Source of the DNA: Christensenella sp. UBA7868
Lineage (GTDB): Bacteria > Bacillota > Clostridia > Christensenellales > UBA1242
Length of the DNA stretch: 23,813 nucleotides
Assembly: GCA_002501285.1 (NCBI GenBank)
Contig: DLSG01000113.1
Span: 1-23,813, forward strand
Direction: 5' to 3'
Both the position numbers and the translations under genes were made by a program. Position 1 is the first letter of the stretch. Each line of letters begins with the position of its first letter. The notes below the pieces were generated by a model. That model made no database searches. It saw only the letters and a program-made list of their open reading frames with translations, and was not told where the DNA came from. Below are positions 1-7,367 of this stretch, piece by piece.

Positions 1-887
1 GTGCCGTTTTTCTTGGCTAATGCTATAGCTTTGTATTTCTCTTGGTGAGCCTCAGCCTTAGCAGCTGCTTTTTCAGCCGCCGCCTTCGCTTCAGGATTTT
101 CTGCTATCATCTCAGGAGTGAGTCGCCAAGTACCCGCCATTTTTACTAAGTCCTTGATGACTTCGCCACCGCAAATCAGTCCAGCTGTAGCAGGTACAAA
201 GGCGTTGCTTGCCGGTATGTCTCGGCGGTCTGTACACTTGCGCATGTCCTTGTTAGGACAAATGCAATGGAAACGGCAACTGATATTTGGATCGTCGATA
301 GGACGGAGTGGTTCTTCGTCGCTGTATACTACCTTCAACTTGTTGATGTGCAACTTGCGGAGTTTCTTGCGGATAACTTTGGCCAATGGATCCATTTTTG
401 TTTTATTGATATCCGTGATGCGAAATGCCGTCGGATCCATCTTGTTGGCTGCGCCAAGGCAACAGATGATTGGCACCTTTAGGTCATGGCAGCGTTGTAT
501 GAGGTCGAGCTTGGCTTTGACCGTGTCTATACAGTCCACTACATAATCGTATTGTGACAAGTCGATGACATCGGCGTATTCTGGAAGGTAAAACATCTGG
601 TATTTATGGACGATGCAACGGCGATTGATATCGTGTATACGAGCTTCGCAAACGTCTACCTTGTGCTTTCCCACGGTGCTGAGGGTAGCAATTACTTGTC
701 GGTTGACATTCGTCAGGCAGACACGGTCGTCATCTATCAAGTCAAGTTCGCCGACGCCACTTCGTGCCAATGCCTCCACTACATATCCACCAACGCCACC
801 AACGCCAAAAACGATAATTTTTTTGCTTTGAAGTTTGTTAAAATTCTCTTGTCCTATTAAGTTAACTGTCCTTTCAAATGCACTCAT
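1..887 (-). CDS. tcdA: TcdA-like tRNA threonylcarbamoyladenosine dehydratase (ThiF/E1 fold), C-terminus cut by window edge
   Basis: By family, this ATP-dependent E1-like enzyme would cyclise t6A to ct6A at position 37 of ANN-decoding tRNAs. I translated it by hand: 295 codons are open and no stop is reached before the left edge. The nucleotide-binding loop GVGGVGG is at residues 28-34, an acidic IDDD at 51-54, NRQ at 62-64, the KTKMDPL segment at 162-168 and NAFVPATAGL at 228-237. Four cysteines (204, 208, 210, 218) could bind a metal. An Ala/Lys/Glu-rich tail from about residue 262 makes it longer than the usual 230-270 residues. The start is the ATG at 887, which has a consensus promoter immediately upstream but no ribosome binding site. 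Odd: the promoter and first ~30 codons are AT-rich (15 of 60 G+C at 841-900), whereas the body is much richer (33 of 60 at 721-780; 34 of 60 at 181-240). The family call is firm; the exact substrate is inferred. Confidence 0.85.
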   Translation of the reverse strand, partial: MSAFERTVNLIGQENFNKLQSKKIIVFGVGGVGGYVVEALARSGVGELDLIDDDRVCLTNVNRQVIATLSTVGKHKVDVCEARIHDINRRCIVHKYQMFYLPEYADVIDLSQYDYVVDCIDTVKAKLDLIQRCHDLKVPIICCLGAANKMDPTAFRITDINKTKMDPLAKVIRKKLRKLHINKLKVVYSDEEPLRPIDDPNISCRFHCICPNKDMRKCTDRRDIPASNAFVPATAGLICGGEVIKDLVKMAGTWRLTPEMIAENPEAKAAAEKAAAKAEAHQEKYKAIALAKKNG

Positions 888-893
888 ATTTTT

Positions 894-922
894 ATTATAA
901 CAATTTTTTAAATTTAAGTCAA
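894..922 (-). promoter_or_regulatory. Sigma-A-type promoter of the tcdA-like gene, predicted leaderless
   Basis: On the minus strand TTGACT (922-917) is followed by a 17-base spacer and TATAAT (899-894). Only AAAAAT separates the -10 box from the ATG at 887, so transcription should begin at or next to the start codon and leave no room for a Shine-Dalgarno sequence. Confidence 0.75.
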
Positions 923-952
923 ATATAGTTTAATATTACAAAAAATTATGCA

Positions 953-997
953 AAAAAATCTCATTTTTACCAAAAAGGCTGATTTATGAGATTTTTT
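953..997. terminator. Bidirectional intrinsic terminator after hslU
   Basis: AAAAAATCTCAT (953-964) and ATGAGATTTTTT (986-997) are perfect inverted repeats of 12 bp with a 21-base loop. The flanking A- and T-runs give a U-tract on either strand. It lies 28 bases past the hslU stop and just upstream of the tcdA-like promoter, so it would close the comM-hslU operon and insulate the next gene. Confidence 0.8.
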
Positions 998-1024
998 AAT
1001 TAATTTTAAACCTAAATTAATAAA

Positions 1025-2332
1025 TTAAAGAATAAATTTAGTTAAATCAAATTTTTTGATTGTAGAATCAAAAGTTTTATCTACATACGCTTTATCAATT
1101 GTCATTTTAAAAAGTTCAAAACTTCCATCTGCATTATAACTAATATCTTCAATTAGTTTTTCAATTATAGTATGAAGACGCCTTGCTCCAATATTTTCAC
1201 TTGTTTCATTCTCATGTTCGGAAATTAGCGCAATCTCTTCAATGGCATCTTGTGTAAATTCAAGTTCAATATTATCAACTTTCAACAATTCTTCATATTG
1301 CATAGTTATTGCGTTTTTAGGTTCAGTTAAAATTTTAACAAAATCATCTTTTGTTAAATTTGTAAGTTCCACCCTAATTGGAAATCTTCCTTGAAGTTCT
1401 GGAATTAGATTTTCAACCGCTGCAATATGAAATGCTCCTGCTGCAATAAACAAAATATAATCTGTTTTAATTGTTCCATATTTAGTAGTAACCGAACAGC
1501 CTTCAACAAAAGGCAAAATATCTCTTTGTACGCCTTCTCTTGATACATCTTGATTGTTTGAACTTCCTTTAACGGCAATTTTATCAATTTCGTCTATAAA
1601 AATTATGCCTTCTTGTTCTGCTCGTCTAATTGCTTCACTATTAACACTCTCCATGTCAATAAGTTTAGAACTTTCTTCATCTAAAAGTTCTGCTTTTGCT
1701 TGTTTTACGGTCATTTTACGACGTTTTCTTGCCCCGCCTGGCATCATATTTGAAAAAATGTCGCCAAGATTTATTTCGTTTGCACTTGCAATTGAAATTT
1801 CCATTGCTTGTGGTTTAACTTGAACATCAAGTTCAATCGTTTCACCGTCATATTCCCCGTTTTCTAGGGCTTTTCTTATACGGTCTTTGTCTTCATCAAC
1901 CAAAGCATTTGGATCTTTTTTAATAGGATAAACAAGGTTAAAAAGCCTGTTATAAACTGTTGGAAGGGCTTTTTCTTTAACACTTTGCATTTTTTCTTCT
2001 TTAACCATTCTAACAGAAACTTCAACAAGATCTCTTATCATGCTTTCACAATCTCTACCAACATAACCAACTTCGGTAAATTTAGTTGCTTCAACTTTAA
2101 CAAAAGGTGCTTTAACAAGTTTTGCAAGTCTTCGTGCAATTTCTGTTTTACCAACGCCAGTAGGACCTTTCATAATAATATTTTTTGGAGTAATTTCTTC
2201 TTGAAGTTCTTGTGGAAGTTTACTTCTTCTATATCTGTTTCTTAAAGCAACTGCAACCGCTTTTTTTGCTTCGGTTTGACCAATTATATATTTATCTAAT
2301 TCGTTTACAATTTGTTTTGGACTTAAATTCAT
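1025..2332 (-). CDS. hslU: HslU (ClpY) ATPase subunit of the HslUV protease
   Basis: This AAA+ unfoldase forms hexameric rings that feed proteins into the HslV peptidase in the cytoplasm. The 435 residues match the family length. Walker A GPTGVGKT is at 56-63, pore loop GYVG at 89-92, Walker B IIFIDEID at 243-250, PELQGRFPIR at 311-320 and the sensor-2 GARRLHT motif near 382-388. The I-domain lies roughly between 110 and 235. The C-terminus FDLTKFIL resembles the conserved HslU tail that inserts into HslV. The ATG at 2332 follows a strong AGGGGGA site overlapping the hslV end, 9 bases away. It is the last gene of its operon. No codY follows it, unlike in Bacillus. Confidence 0.97.
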   Translation of the reverse strand: MNLSPKQIVNELDKYIIGQTEAKKAVAVALRNRYRRSKLPQELQEEITPKNIIMKGPTGVGKTEIARRLAKLVKAPFVKVEATKFTEVGYVGRDCESMIRDLVEVSVRMVKEEKMQSVKEKALPTVYNRLFNLVYPIKKDPNALVDEDKDRIRKALENGEYDGETIELDVQVKPQAMEISIASANEINLGDIFSNMMPGGARKRRKMTVKQAKAELLDEESSKLIDMESVNSEAIRRAEQEGIIFIDEIDKIAVKGSSNNQDVSREGVQRDILPFVEGCSVTTKYGTIKTDYILFIAAGAFHIAAVENLIPELQGRFPIRVELTNLTKDDFVKILTEPKNAITMQYEELLKVDNIELEFTQDAIEEIALISEHENETSENIGARRLHTIIEKLIEDISYNADGSFELFKMTIDKAYVDKTFDSTIKKFDLTKFIL

Positions 2333-2341
2333 ACTTCCCCC

Positions 2342-2878
2342 TTAAACCTTTTCCACTGTAATATGATCGTTTGTATAAACACAAATACTTGAAGCAATAC
2401 CTAACGCTTTTCTTGCAATTTCCTCACTTGTTAGGTCTGTGTTTTCCATTAATGCTTTTGCTGCGGCATAAGCATAATTTCCGCCACTTCCAATAGCACA
2501 AATATTGCAGTCAGGTTCTAAAACTTCGCCAGTACCCGAAATTACCAAAATTTTTTCTTTGTCCGCAACAATCATCATGGCTTCTAGTTTTCTTGCAATT
2601 TCATCACGTCTAAATTGAATAGCAAGTTCAACCGCACTTCGCATTAAATTGCCCGAAAATTTGTTAAGCATTTCTTCAAATCTAGCACTTAAACTGAATG
2701 CGTCAGCAACTCCGCCCGCAAAGCCAATAACAACCTTATCGTTATATATTCTTCTAACTTTAACCGCATTACTTTTCATAATAACGCTTTGGCTTAATGT
2801 TACTTGTCCGTCACCCGCAATAACTGTTTCATTATTTCTTTTAACCGCAACAATAGTTGTTCCTTTAAGTTGTTCCAT
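2342..2878 (-). CDS. hslV: HslV (ClpQ) peptidase subunit of the HslUV protease
   Basis: This is the threonine-protease core of the bacterial proteasome-like HslUV complex. The protein has 178 residues and an N-terminal nucleophile fold. The product begins MEQLKG followed by TTIVAV, so the catalytic threonine aligns with residue 7 and would need removal of a six-residue leader rather than only the initiator methionine. GDGQVTL is at 23-29, GFAGGVADAF near 52-61 and IGSGGNYA near 127-134. The ATG at 2878 lies inside the end of trmFO (14-base overlap) and follows an AGGAGA site. hslU follows 9 bases later, so the two partners should be translated together. Confidence 0.97.
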   Translation of the reverse strand: MEQLKGTTIVAVKRNNETVIAGDGQVTLSQSVIMKSNAVKVRRIYNDKVVIGFAGGVADAFSLSARFEEMLNKFSGNLMRSAVELAIQFRRDEIARKLEAMMIVADKEKILVISGTGEVLEPDCNICAIGSGGNYAYAAAKALMENTDLTSEEIARKALGIASSICVYTNDHITVEKV

Positions 2879-4172
2879 TTATTTCTCCTTTTATTTTGTT
2901 AATATATTCTAAACTATTATTAACTAATTCTAACTTATTTTTACAAATTTGTCTATCAATATTACTCATTATTACGCCAAAATTTGTATTCATTGGCTGA
3001 AAATGTTTAGGGCTAGAATGAGTAATAAAGTAAGGAAGTCCACCAATTACTGTAAAATTTGGAAGCACAAAAGGTGGTTTTCCACACAAATAATTATACA
3101 TATTTATTCCTGCATAAAGTCCGCTAGCAATAGATTCTACATAGCCTTCAACCCCGCTTAACTGACCAGCAACAAAAATATTTGGATATTTTTTTAAACT
3201 GAAAGTTTCTGTTAAATTTAACGGAGCATTTATAAAAGCATTTTTGTGCATTTGCCCATATCTAATAAATTCCGCATTTTTAAGTGCAGGGATTAATGAA
3301 AAAACTCTTTTTTGCTCGCCAAACTTTAAATTCGTTTGAAATCCCACAAGGTTATACATATTCCCGCTTGCGTTTTCTTTTCTTAATTGAACAACAGCAT
3401 AAGGACGTTTACCAGTTTTAGGGTCTATTAACCCAACAGGTTTGAGTGGACCAAAAAGAAGCGCTTTTTCTCCTCTTTTAGCAAGGACTTCAACCGCCAT
3501 ACACCCCTCAAAAACTTTTTTATTTTCAAAATCTTCAAGCGGAGCGGTTTCGGCATTAATTAACTCGTTATAAAAATTATAATATTCTTCTTTATTAAGC
3601 GGACAATTAATATAATCGTCATCACCTTTTTGATAGCGGTCTTGAATAAAATAGTTGTCTTTATCAAGGCTATCAAACGAAACAATAGGGCTCATAGCAT
3701 CAAAAAAATATAAACTTTTTTCTTCAAGAAGATTTTGTAAACTTTTAAGTAATTTTTCGCTTGTAAGAGGTCCAGTTGCAATAATCGTTGGAATAGAAGT
3801 GTCAATTTCTTCAATTTCTCGGCTTACAAAATTTAAGTTTTTAAATTCTTTCAATTTTTTTGTAACCATTTCAGAAAATAAATCTCTATCAACCGCCAAA
3901 CTTTGTCCCGCTGGCACTTGTGTTTTTAAAGCACAGTCAATAAGCAAACTATCTAATAATTTTAATTCTTCTTTTAAAAGTCCTTTCGCACTTTCTGGAT
4001 TTTTTGATTTTAAACTGTTTGAGCACACAAGTTCAGCAAAATTTGGATTTGTGTGAGCAGGAGAAAATTTGTTTGGCTTCATATCAAACAAATTAACATC
4101 AACTCCACGCTTTAAAAGTTGGTACGCTGCTTCACAGCCTGCTAAACCTGCCCCAACAATATTAACTGTCAC
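2865..4172 (-). CDS. trmFO: TrmFO, methylenetetrahydrofolate- and FAD-dependent tRNA U54 methyltransferase
   Basis: It makes ribothymidine at position 54 of tRNA, using 5,10-methylenetetrahydrofolate and FADH2. The FAD-binding motif GAGLAG comes right at the N-terminus (residues 7-12 from the chosen start). Both family cysteines are present: in CSNSLKS (C50) and in EGCMAVE (C224). I chose GTG at 4172: AAGGAG lies seven bases upstream, and the protein then begins VTVNIVGAG, as in other members. A TTG 18 bases upstream (4190) would extend it by six residues, but it lacks a site and overlaps topA more. The gene overlaps topA by 11 bases and hslV by 14. In Bacillus xerC sits between trmFO and hslV; here it is absent. 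Confidence 0.95.
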   Translation of the reverse strand: MTVNIVGAGLAGCEAAYQLLKRGVDVNLFDMKPNKFSPAHTNPNFAELVCSNSLKSKNPESAKGLLKEELKLLDSLLIDCALKTQVPAGQSLAVDRDLFSEMVTKKLKEFKNLNFVSREIEEIDTSIPTIIATGPLTSEKLLKSLQNLLEEKSLYFFDAMSPIVSFDSLDKDNYFIQDRYQKGDDDYINCPLNKEEYYNFYNELINAETAPLEDFENKKVFEGCMAVEVLAKRGEKALLFGPLKPVGLIDPKTGKRPYAVVQLRKENASGNMYNLVGFQTNLKFGEQKRVFSLIPALKNAEFIRYGQMHKNAFINAPLNLTETFSLKKYPNIFVAGQLSGVEGYVESIASGLYAGINMYNYLCGKPPFVLPNFTVIGGLPYFITHSSPKHFQPMNTNFGVIMSNIDRQICKNKLELVNNSLEYINKIKGEINGTT

Positions 4173-6264
4173 TTTTTTTCTCCTTAACAATTTTAACTAT
4201 GTTTTTGCATTTTGGATAGTTCGGGCAAGCATAAAAATATCCATACTTTCCATTTTTTAAAGCCATTTGAGCACCGCATTTGTCGCAAATTACAACTTTT
4301 TCGGGATCTACGCCTTCTGGATAGATATTTTTTATATTGTCGCAATTTGGATAGTTAGAACACCCCAAAAACTTTCCGAATTTTCCTTGTTTTTCAACCA
4401 TTTTTGCGCCACATTTTTCGCAAACAATATCAGTCACTTTATCTTCTTTTTTCTCGGTGCCATCAATATTTTTTATGTTTTTACATTTAGGATAGTTTGG
4501 ACAAGCCAAAAATTTTCCAAACTTTCCTTCACGTTCAACCATTTTTGCACCACATTTATCACACACAATGTCTGTCACTTTAACTTCTCCTACGCTTGCT
4601 CCCGCACTTTTAAGTTGCGGAATAAATTTTTGATAAAATCCGTCTATAAGTTTGTGCCAATCACGCTTTCCTTCCGCAATTTCATCAAGTGCGGTTTCCA
4701 TTTGAGCGGTAAAATTTATATTTATTGTTTTTGCAAAATTTTTCTCCAAAAACTCCATAACTTTAAACGCTGTTTCGGTTGGAACAATACTTTTTCCGTC
4801 TTTATTACAATATCTAGAAAGCAAGACATTAATTGTTGCAGCATAAGTTGCGGGTCTGCCAATTCCTTTTTCTTCCATTGCTTTAACTATGCTTGCTTCG
4901 GTATATCTAGGTTCTGGTTTAGTAAACTTTTGTTCTGGAATATATTCCAAAATTGTAAGTTTATCCCCAATTTCAAGTGGTGGCAATTTAACATCACTTT
5001 CTTTTTCTTTATCAACATAAACGGCCGTATAACCCAAAAATTTAGGGGTTTTCCCGCTTGCTTTAAAGTTATATTCACCTGATGTAATATCAACTTGCAC
5101 GCTGTTATACTCGGCTTCTGTCATTTGACTTGCTAAAAATCTGTTATAAATTAATTTATAAAGTTTATATAGGTCTGGTTCAATCTTATCTTTCAAACTT
5201 TCAGGAGTTCGATTTACATCAATTGGTCTTATCGCTTCATGCGCATCTTGTGCATCGTCTTTCGATTTATAAACATTAAATTTTTTTGGAGCAAAGTTTT
5301 CGCCAAAATTTTTTGTAATAAATTCTTTTGCCTTTATTTGTGCCCCTGGGCTTACCCTTGTAGAATCCGACCTAATATATGTTACAAGAGCAATTTTCCC
5401 TTCGCCTTTAACATCTGTTCCAGCATACAAGGTTTGAGCAAGATTTGTGGTTTTTTTAACACTAAAATTAAGTTTGTTGCCCGCATCTTGTTGCATAGTA
5501 GATGTTGTAAAAGGTGGTTGAGGCTTACTTTTAGAAACTGTTTTCTTAACATTTTTAACGATAAAATCTTTATCTTCTAAATATTTTAAGATTTTATCCA
5601 TTTCATCTTTGTTTTTTATTTTTTCATCAGATTTTAAATTTAACTGTGCTTTAAAATCGGGTTTTAAATTTCCATTCCTAGCATTAACATTAAGTGTCCA
5701 ATATTCTTCGGGCTTAAATGCTAAAATTTCTTTTTCTCTGTCAACAATAAGTTTTAAAGCTGCACTTTGAACACGCCCTGCACTTAAATTTGGCTTAATT
5801 TTTTTGCATAGTATTGGCGAAATTTTGTAACCAACAAGCCTATCTAGCACTCTTCTTGCTTGTTGAGCATTAACAAGGTCTTGGTCGATTGTTCTTGGCT
5901 GTTTTAATGCGTTATTAATTGTATCTTTATCAATTGAGTTAAACGCAACTCTCACCTTTTGGTCTTTATCTAAATTTAAAATATGAGCAATATGGTAAGC
6001 AATGGCTTCACCTTCTCTATCAGGGTCGGTTGCAATATAAATGTTATCAGCTTTCTTTGCAAGATTAATTAACTGATTTACAATCTTTTGCTTATCAGGC
6101 ATTATTTCGTATATTGGCTCATAATTATTGTTTATTTGAACAGCCAAACTTTTACTAGGCAAATCTCTTACATGACCTACCGTAGCAAAAACTTTAAAAT
6201 CTTTTCCTAAATATTTATTTACAGATTCTTCTTTGTTTGGCGCTTCAATTATAAATAAATTCAT
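4162..6264 (-). CDS. topA: DNA topoisomerase I (type IA) with three C-terminal zinc ribbons
   Basis: It relaxes negative supercoils by single-strand passage. From the chosen ATG it has 700 residues. The TOPRIM domain is N-terminal (FIIEAPNKEES near 4-14, TDPDREGEA at 79-87). The catalytic tyrosine is in TYIRSDSTR (about Y296), and GRVQSAALK (about 163-171) is also present. Three tandem four-cysteine ribbons fill the last ~125 residues, each of the form CxKCGAxM...CxNYPxC. The TOPRIM motif reads EAPNKEE where many homologues have ESPAKAK. I chose the ATG at 6264 because AAGGAG lies just upstream; a longer in-frame version to 6288 runs into dprA and has no site. The gap to dprA is 8 bases. Confidence 0.96.
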   Translation of the reverse strand: MNLFIIEAPNKEESVNKYLGKDFKVFATVGHVRDLPSKSLAVQINNNYEPIYEIMPDKQKIVNQLINLAKKADNIYIATDPDREGEAIAYHIAHILNLDKDQKVRVAFNSIDKDTINNALKQPRTIDQDLVNAQQARRVLDRLVGYKISPILCKKIKPNLSAGRVQSAALKLIVDREKEILAFKPEEYWTLNVNARNGNLKPDFKAQLNLKSDEKIKNKDEMDKILKYLEDKDFIVKNVKKTVSKSKPQPPFTTSTMQQDAGNKLNFSVKKTTNLAQTLYAGTDVKGEGKIALVTYIRSDSTRVSPGAQIKAKEFITKNFGENFAPKKFNVYKSKDDAQDAHEAIRPIDVNRTPESLKDKIEPDLYKLYKLIYNRFLASQMTEAEYNSVQVDITSGEYNFKASGKTPKFLGYTAVYVDKEKESDVKLPPLEIGDKLTILEYIPEQKFTKPEPRYTEASIVKAMEEKGIGRPATYAATINVLLSRYCNKDGKSIVPTETAFKVMEFLEKNFAKTININFTAQMETALDEIAEGKRDWHKLIDGFYQKFIPQLKSAGASVGEVKVTDIVCDKCGAKMVEREGKFGKFLACPNYPKCKNIKNIDGTEKKEDKVTDIVCEKCGAKMVEKQGKFGKFLGCSNYPNCDNIKNIYPEGVDPEKVVICDKCGAQMALKNGKYGYFYACPNYPKCKNIVKIVKEKKSDS

Positions 6265-6272
6265 ATCACTCC

Positions 6273-7367
6273 TTAAAGCGAATAACAATTACCCGCTAAT
6301 TTTTTTATTATTCCACGAAATGAAAGACTTGTCAACAAATTCATTAAGGTTTTAACATCAAAATTTGTTTTTAGCAAAATTTCGTCAAAAGTCTGTTCGC
6401 CGTCTTTTAAAATTTCAAAAATCAAGGTTTCATCAATTGAAAGTTGAACAGTTTTTGGAACAATTTTATGTTTTGGCTTGTTAAACACCGATAAAATATC
6501 GTCAACAGAAAGCACAATTGTTCCCTGCAAACTTTTTATTAAGCTATTACAACCTTCGCTTTGACTGCTTGTAATATTGCCTGGCACAACAAAAAGTTCT
6601 TTTCCAAATTCTAAAGCATACTCTTTTGTGTGCATAGTTCCACTTTTAAGACTTGCTTCGGTTATTAACACTCCACTCGATAATGCCGCAATAATACGAT
6701 TTCTAACTGGAAAATCATAATTTTGTGCCGAATAGAATGGAGGTTTTTCACTTAAAAGCAAACCCGTTTTAGCAATCTCTTCGCTAAGTTTTGTGTTCAA
6801 AACTGGATATATCTTATCAAGTCCGCCAGCGACAACCGCAATTGTCTTGCCACCTGCCGCTAAACACGCTTTGTGAGAAATTGTATCAACTCCGTCTGCA
6901 AGACCACTTACAATATTAAACCCATTTTCGGTAAGTTCTTTTGAAAACATTTCTGTTATTTGCTTGCCATAGTTTGTTGGCTTCCTTGTTCCAACCATAG
7001 CAATATTTATATTTTTCTCTGGGTCTAAAAGACTGACATCACCTTTACAATATAAAACAAGTGGCGGATTTTCTTCTTCCTTAATATTTTTTAAACTATC
7101 AGGATATGCTTCACTGTAATATGTTACAAGTTTTATTCCCTTATTTAAAATCGACTTAATATAATTATCAACCCCCTCATTCGTTATGTCTATTTGCATT
7201 TTAGCAAATTGAGGGTATGATATAACATCTTTTATTTTGTCGTAACTTGATATAAATTCTTCAAAGAAATTTTCACAAAAAAGTGTATCAAAAATCTTAA
7301 CACGCTTTTTGTATGTTAAAAATTCAAATTTATCAAGCCAAACTAACACTTTTTCTTCTGTTTTCAT
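6273..7367 (-). CDS. dprA: DprA (Smf), DNA-processing protein
   Basis: It binds incoming single-stranded DNA in natural transformation and loads RecA. The protein has 364 residues: an N-terminal helical region, then an extended Rossmann domain with VGTRKPTNYG (125-134), SGLADGVD (154-161), FPVRNRIIAALS (219-230) and EASLKSGTMHT (237-247). A winged-helix-like C-terminus (about 305-364) corresponds to the DprA DML1-like region. The ATG at 7367 directly follows the comM stop (TAAATG), with GGGTG in the end of comM as the likely site. Presence next to comM fits a DNA-uptake or recombination role, but both genes are also kept in species not known to be transformable. Confidence 0.95.
   Translation of the reverse strand: MKTEEKVLVWLDKFEFLTYKKRVKIFDTLFCENFFEEFISSYDKIKDVISYPQFAKMQIDITNEGVDNYIKSILNKGIKLVTYYSEAYPDSLKNIKEEENPPLVLYCKGDVSLLDPEKNINIAMVGTRKPTNYGKQITEMFSKELTENGFNIVSGLADGVDTISHKACLAAGGKTIAVVAGGLDKIYPVLNTKLSEEIAKTGLLLSEKPPFYSAQNYDFPVRNRIIAALSSGVLITEASLKSGTMHTKEYALEFGKELFVVPGNITSSQSEGCNSLIKSLQGTIVLSVDDILSVFNKPKHKIVPKTVQLSIDETLIFEILKDGEQTFDEILLKTNFDVKTLMNLLTSLSFRGIIKKLAGNCYSL

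Noticed and set aside
118..546. 142-residue plus-strand open frame
   Set aside because: It lies opposite the tcdA-like gene, whose conserved motifs are on the minus strand; it has no ribosome site and resembles no family.
4173..4190. Six-residue N-terminal extension of TrmFO from a TTG
   Set aside because: The GTG at 4172 has AAGGAG seven bases upstream and gives the family's usual beginning.
4267..5082. 271-residue plus-strand open frame, rich in Phe and Cys
   Set aside because: It is the antisense shadow of topA, including the mirror of its zinc ribbons.
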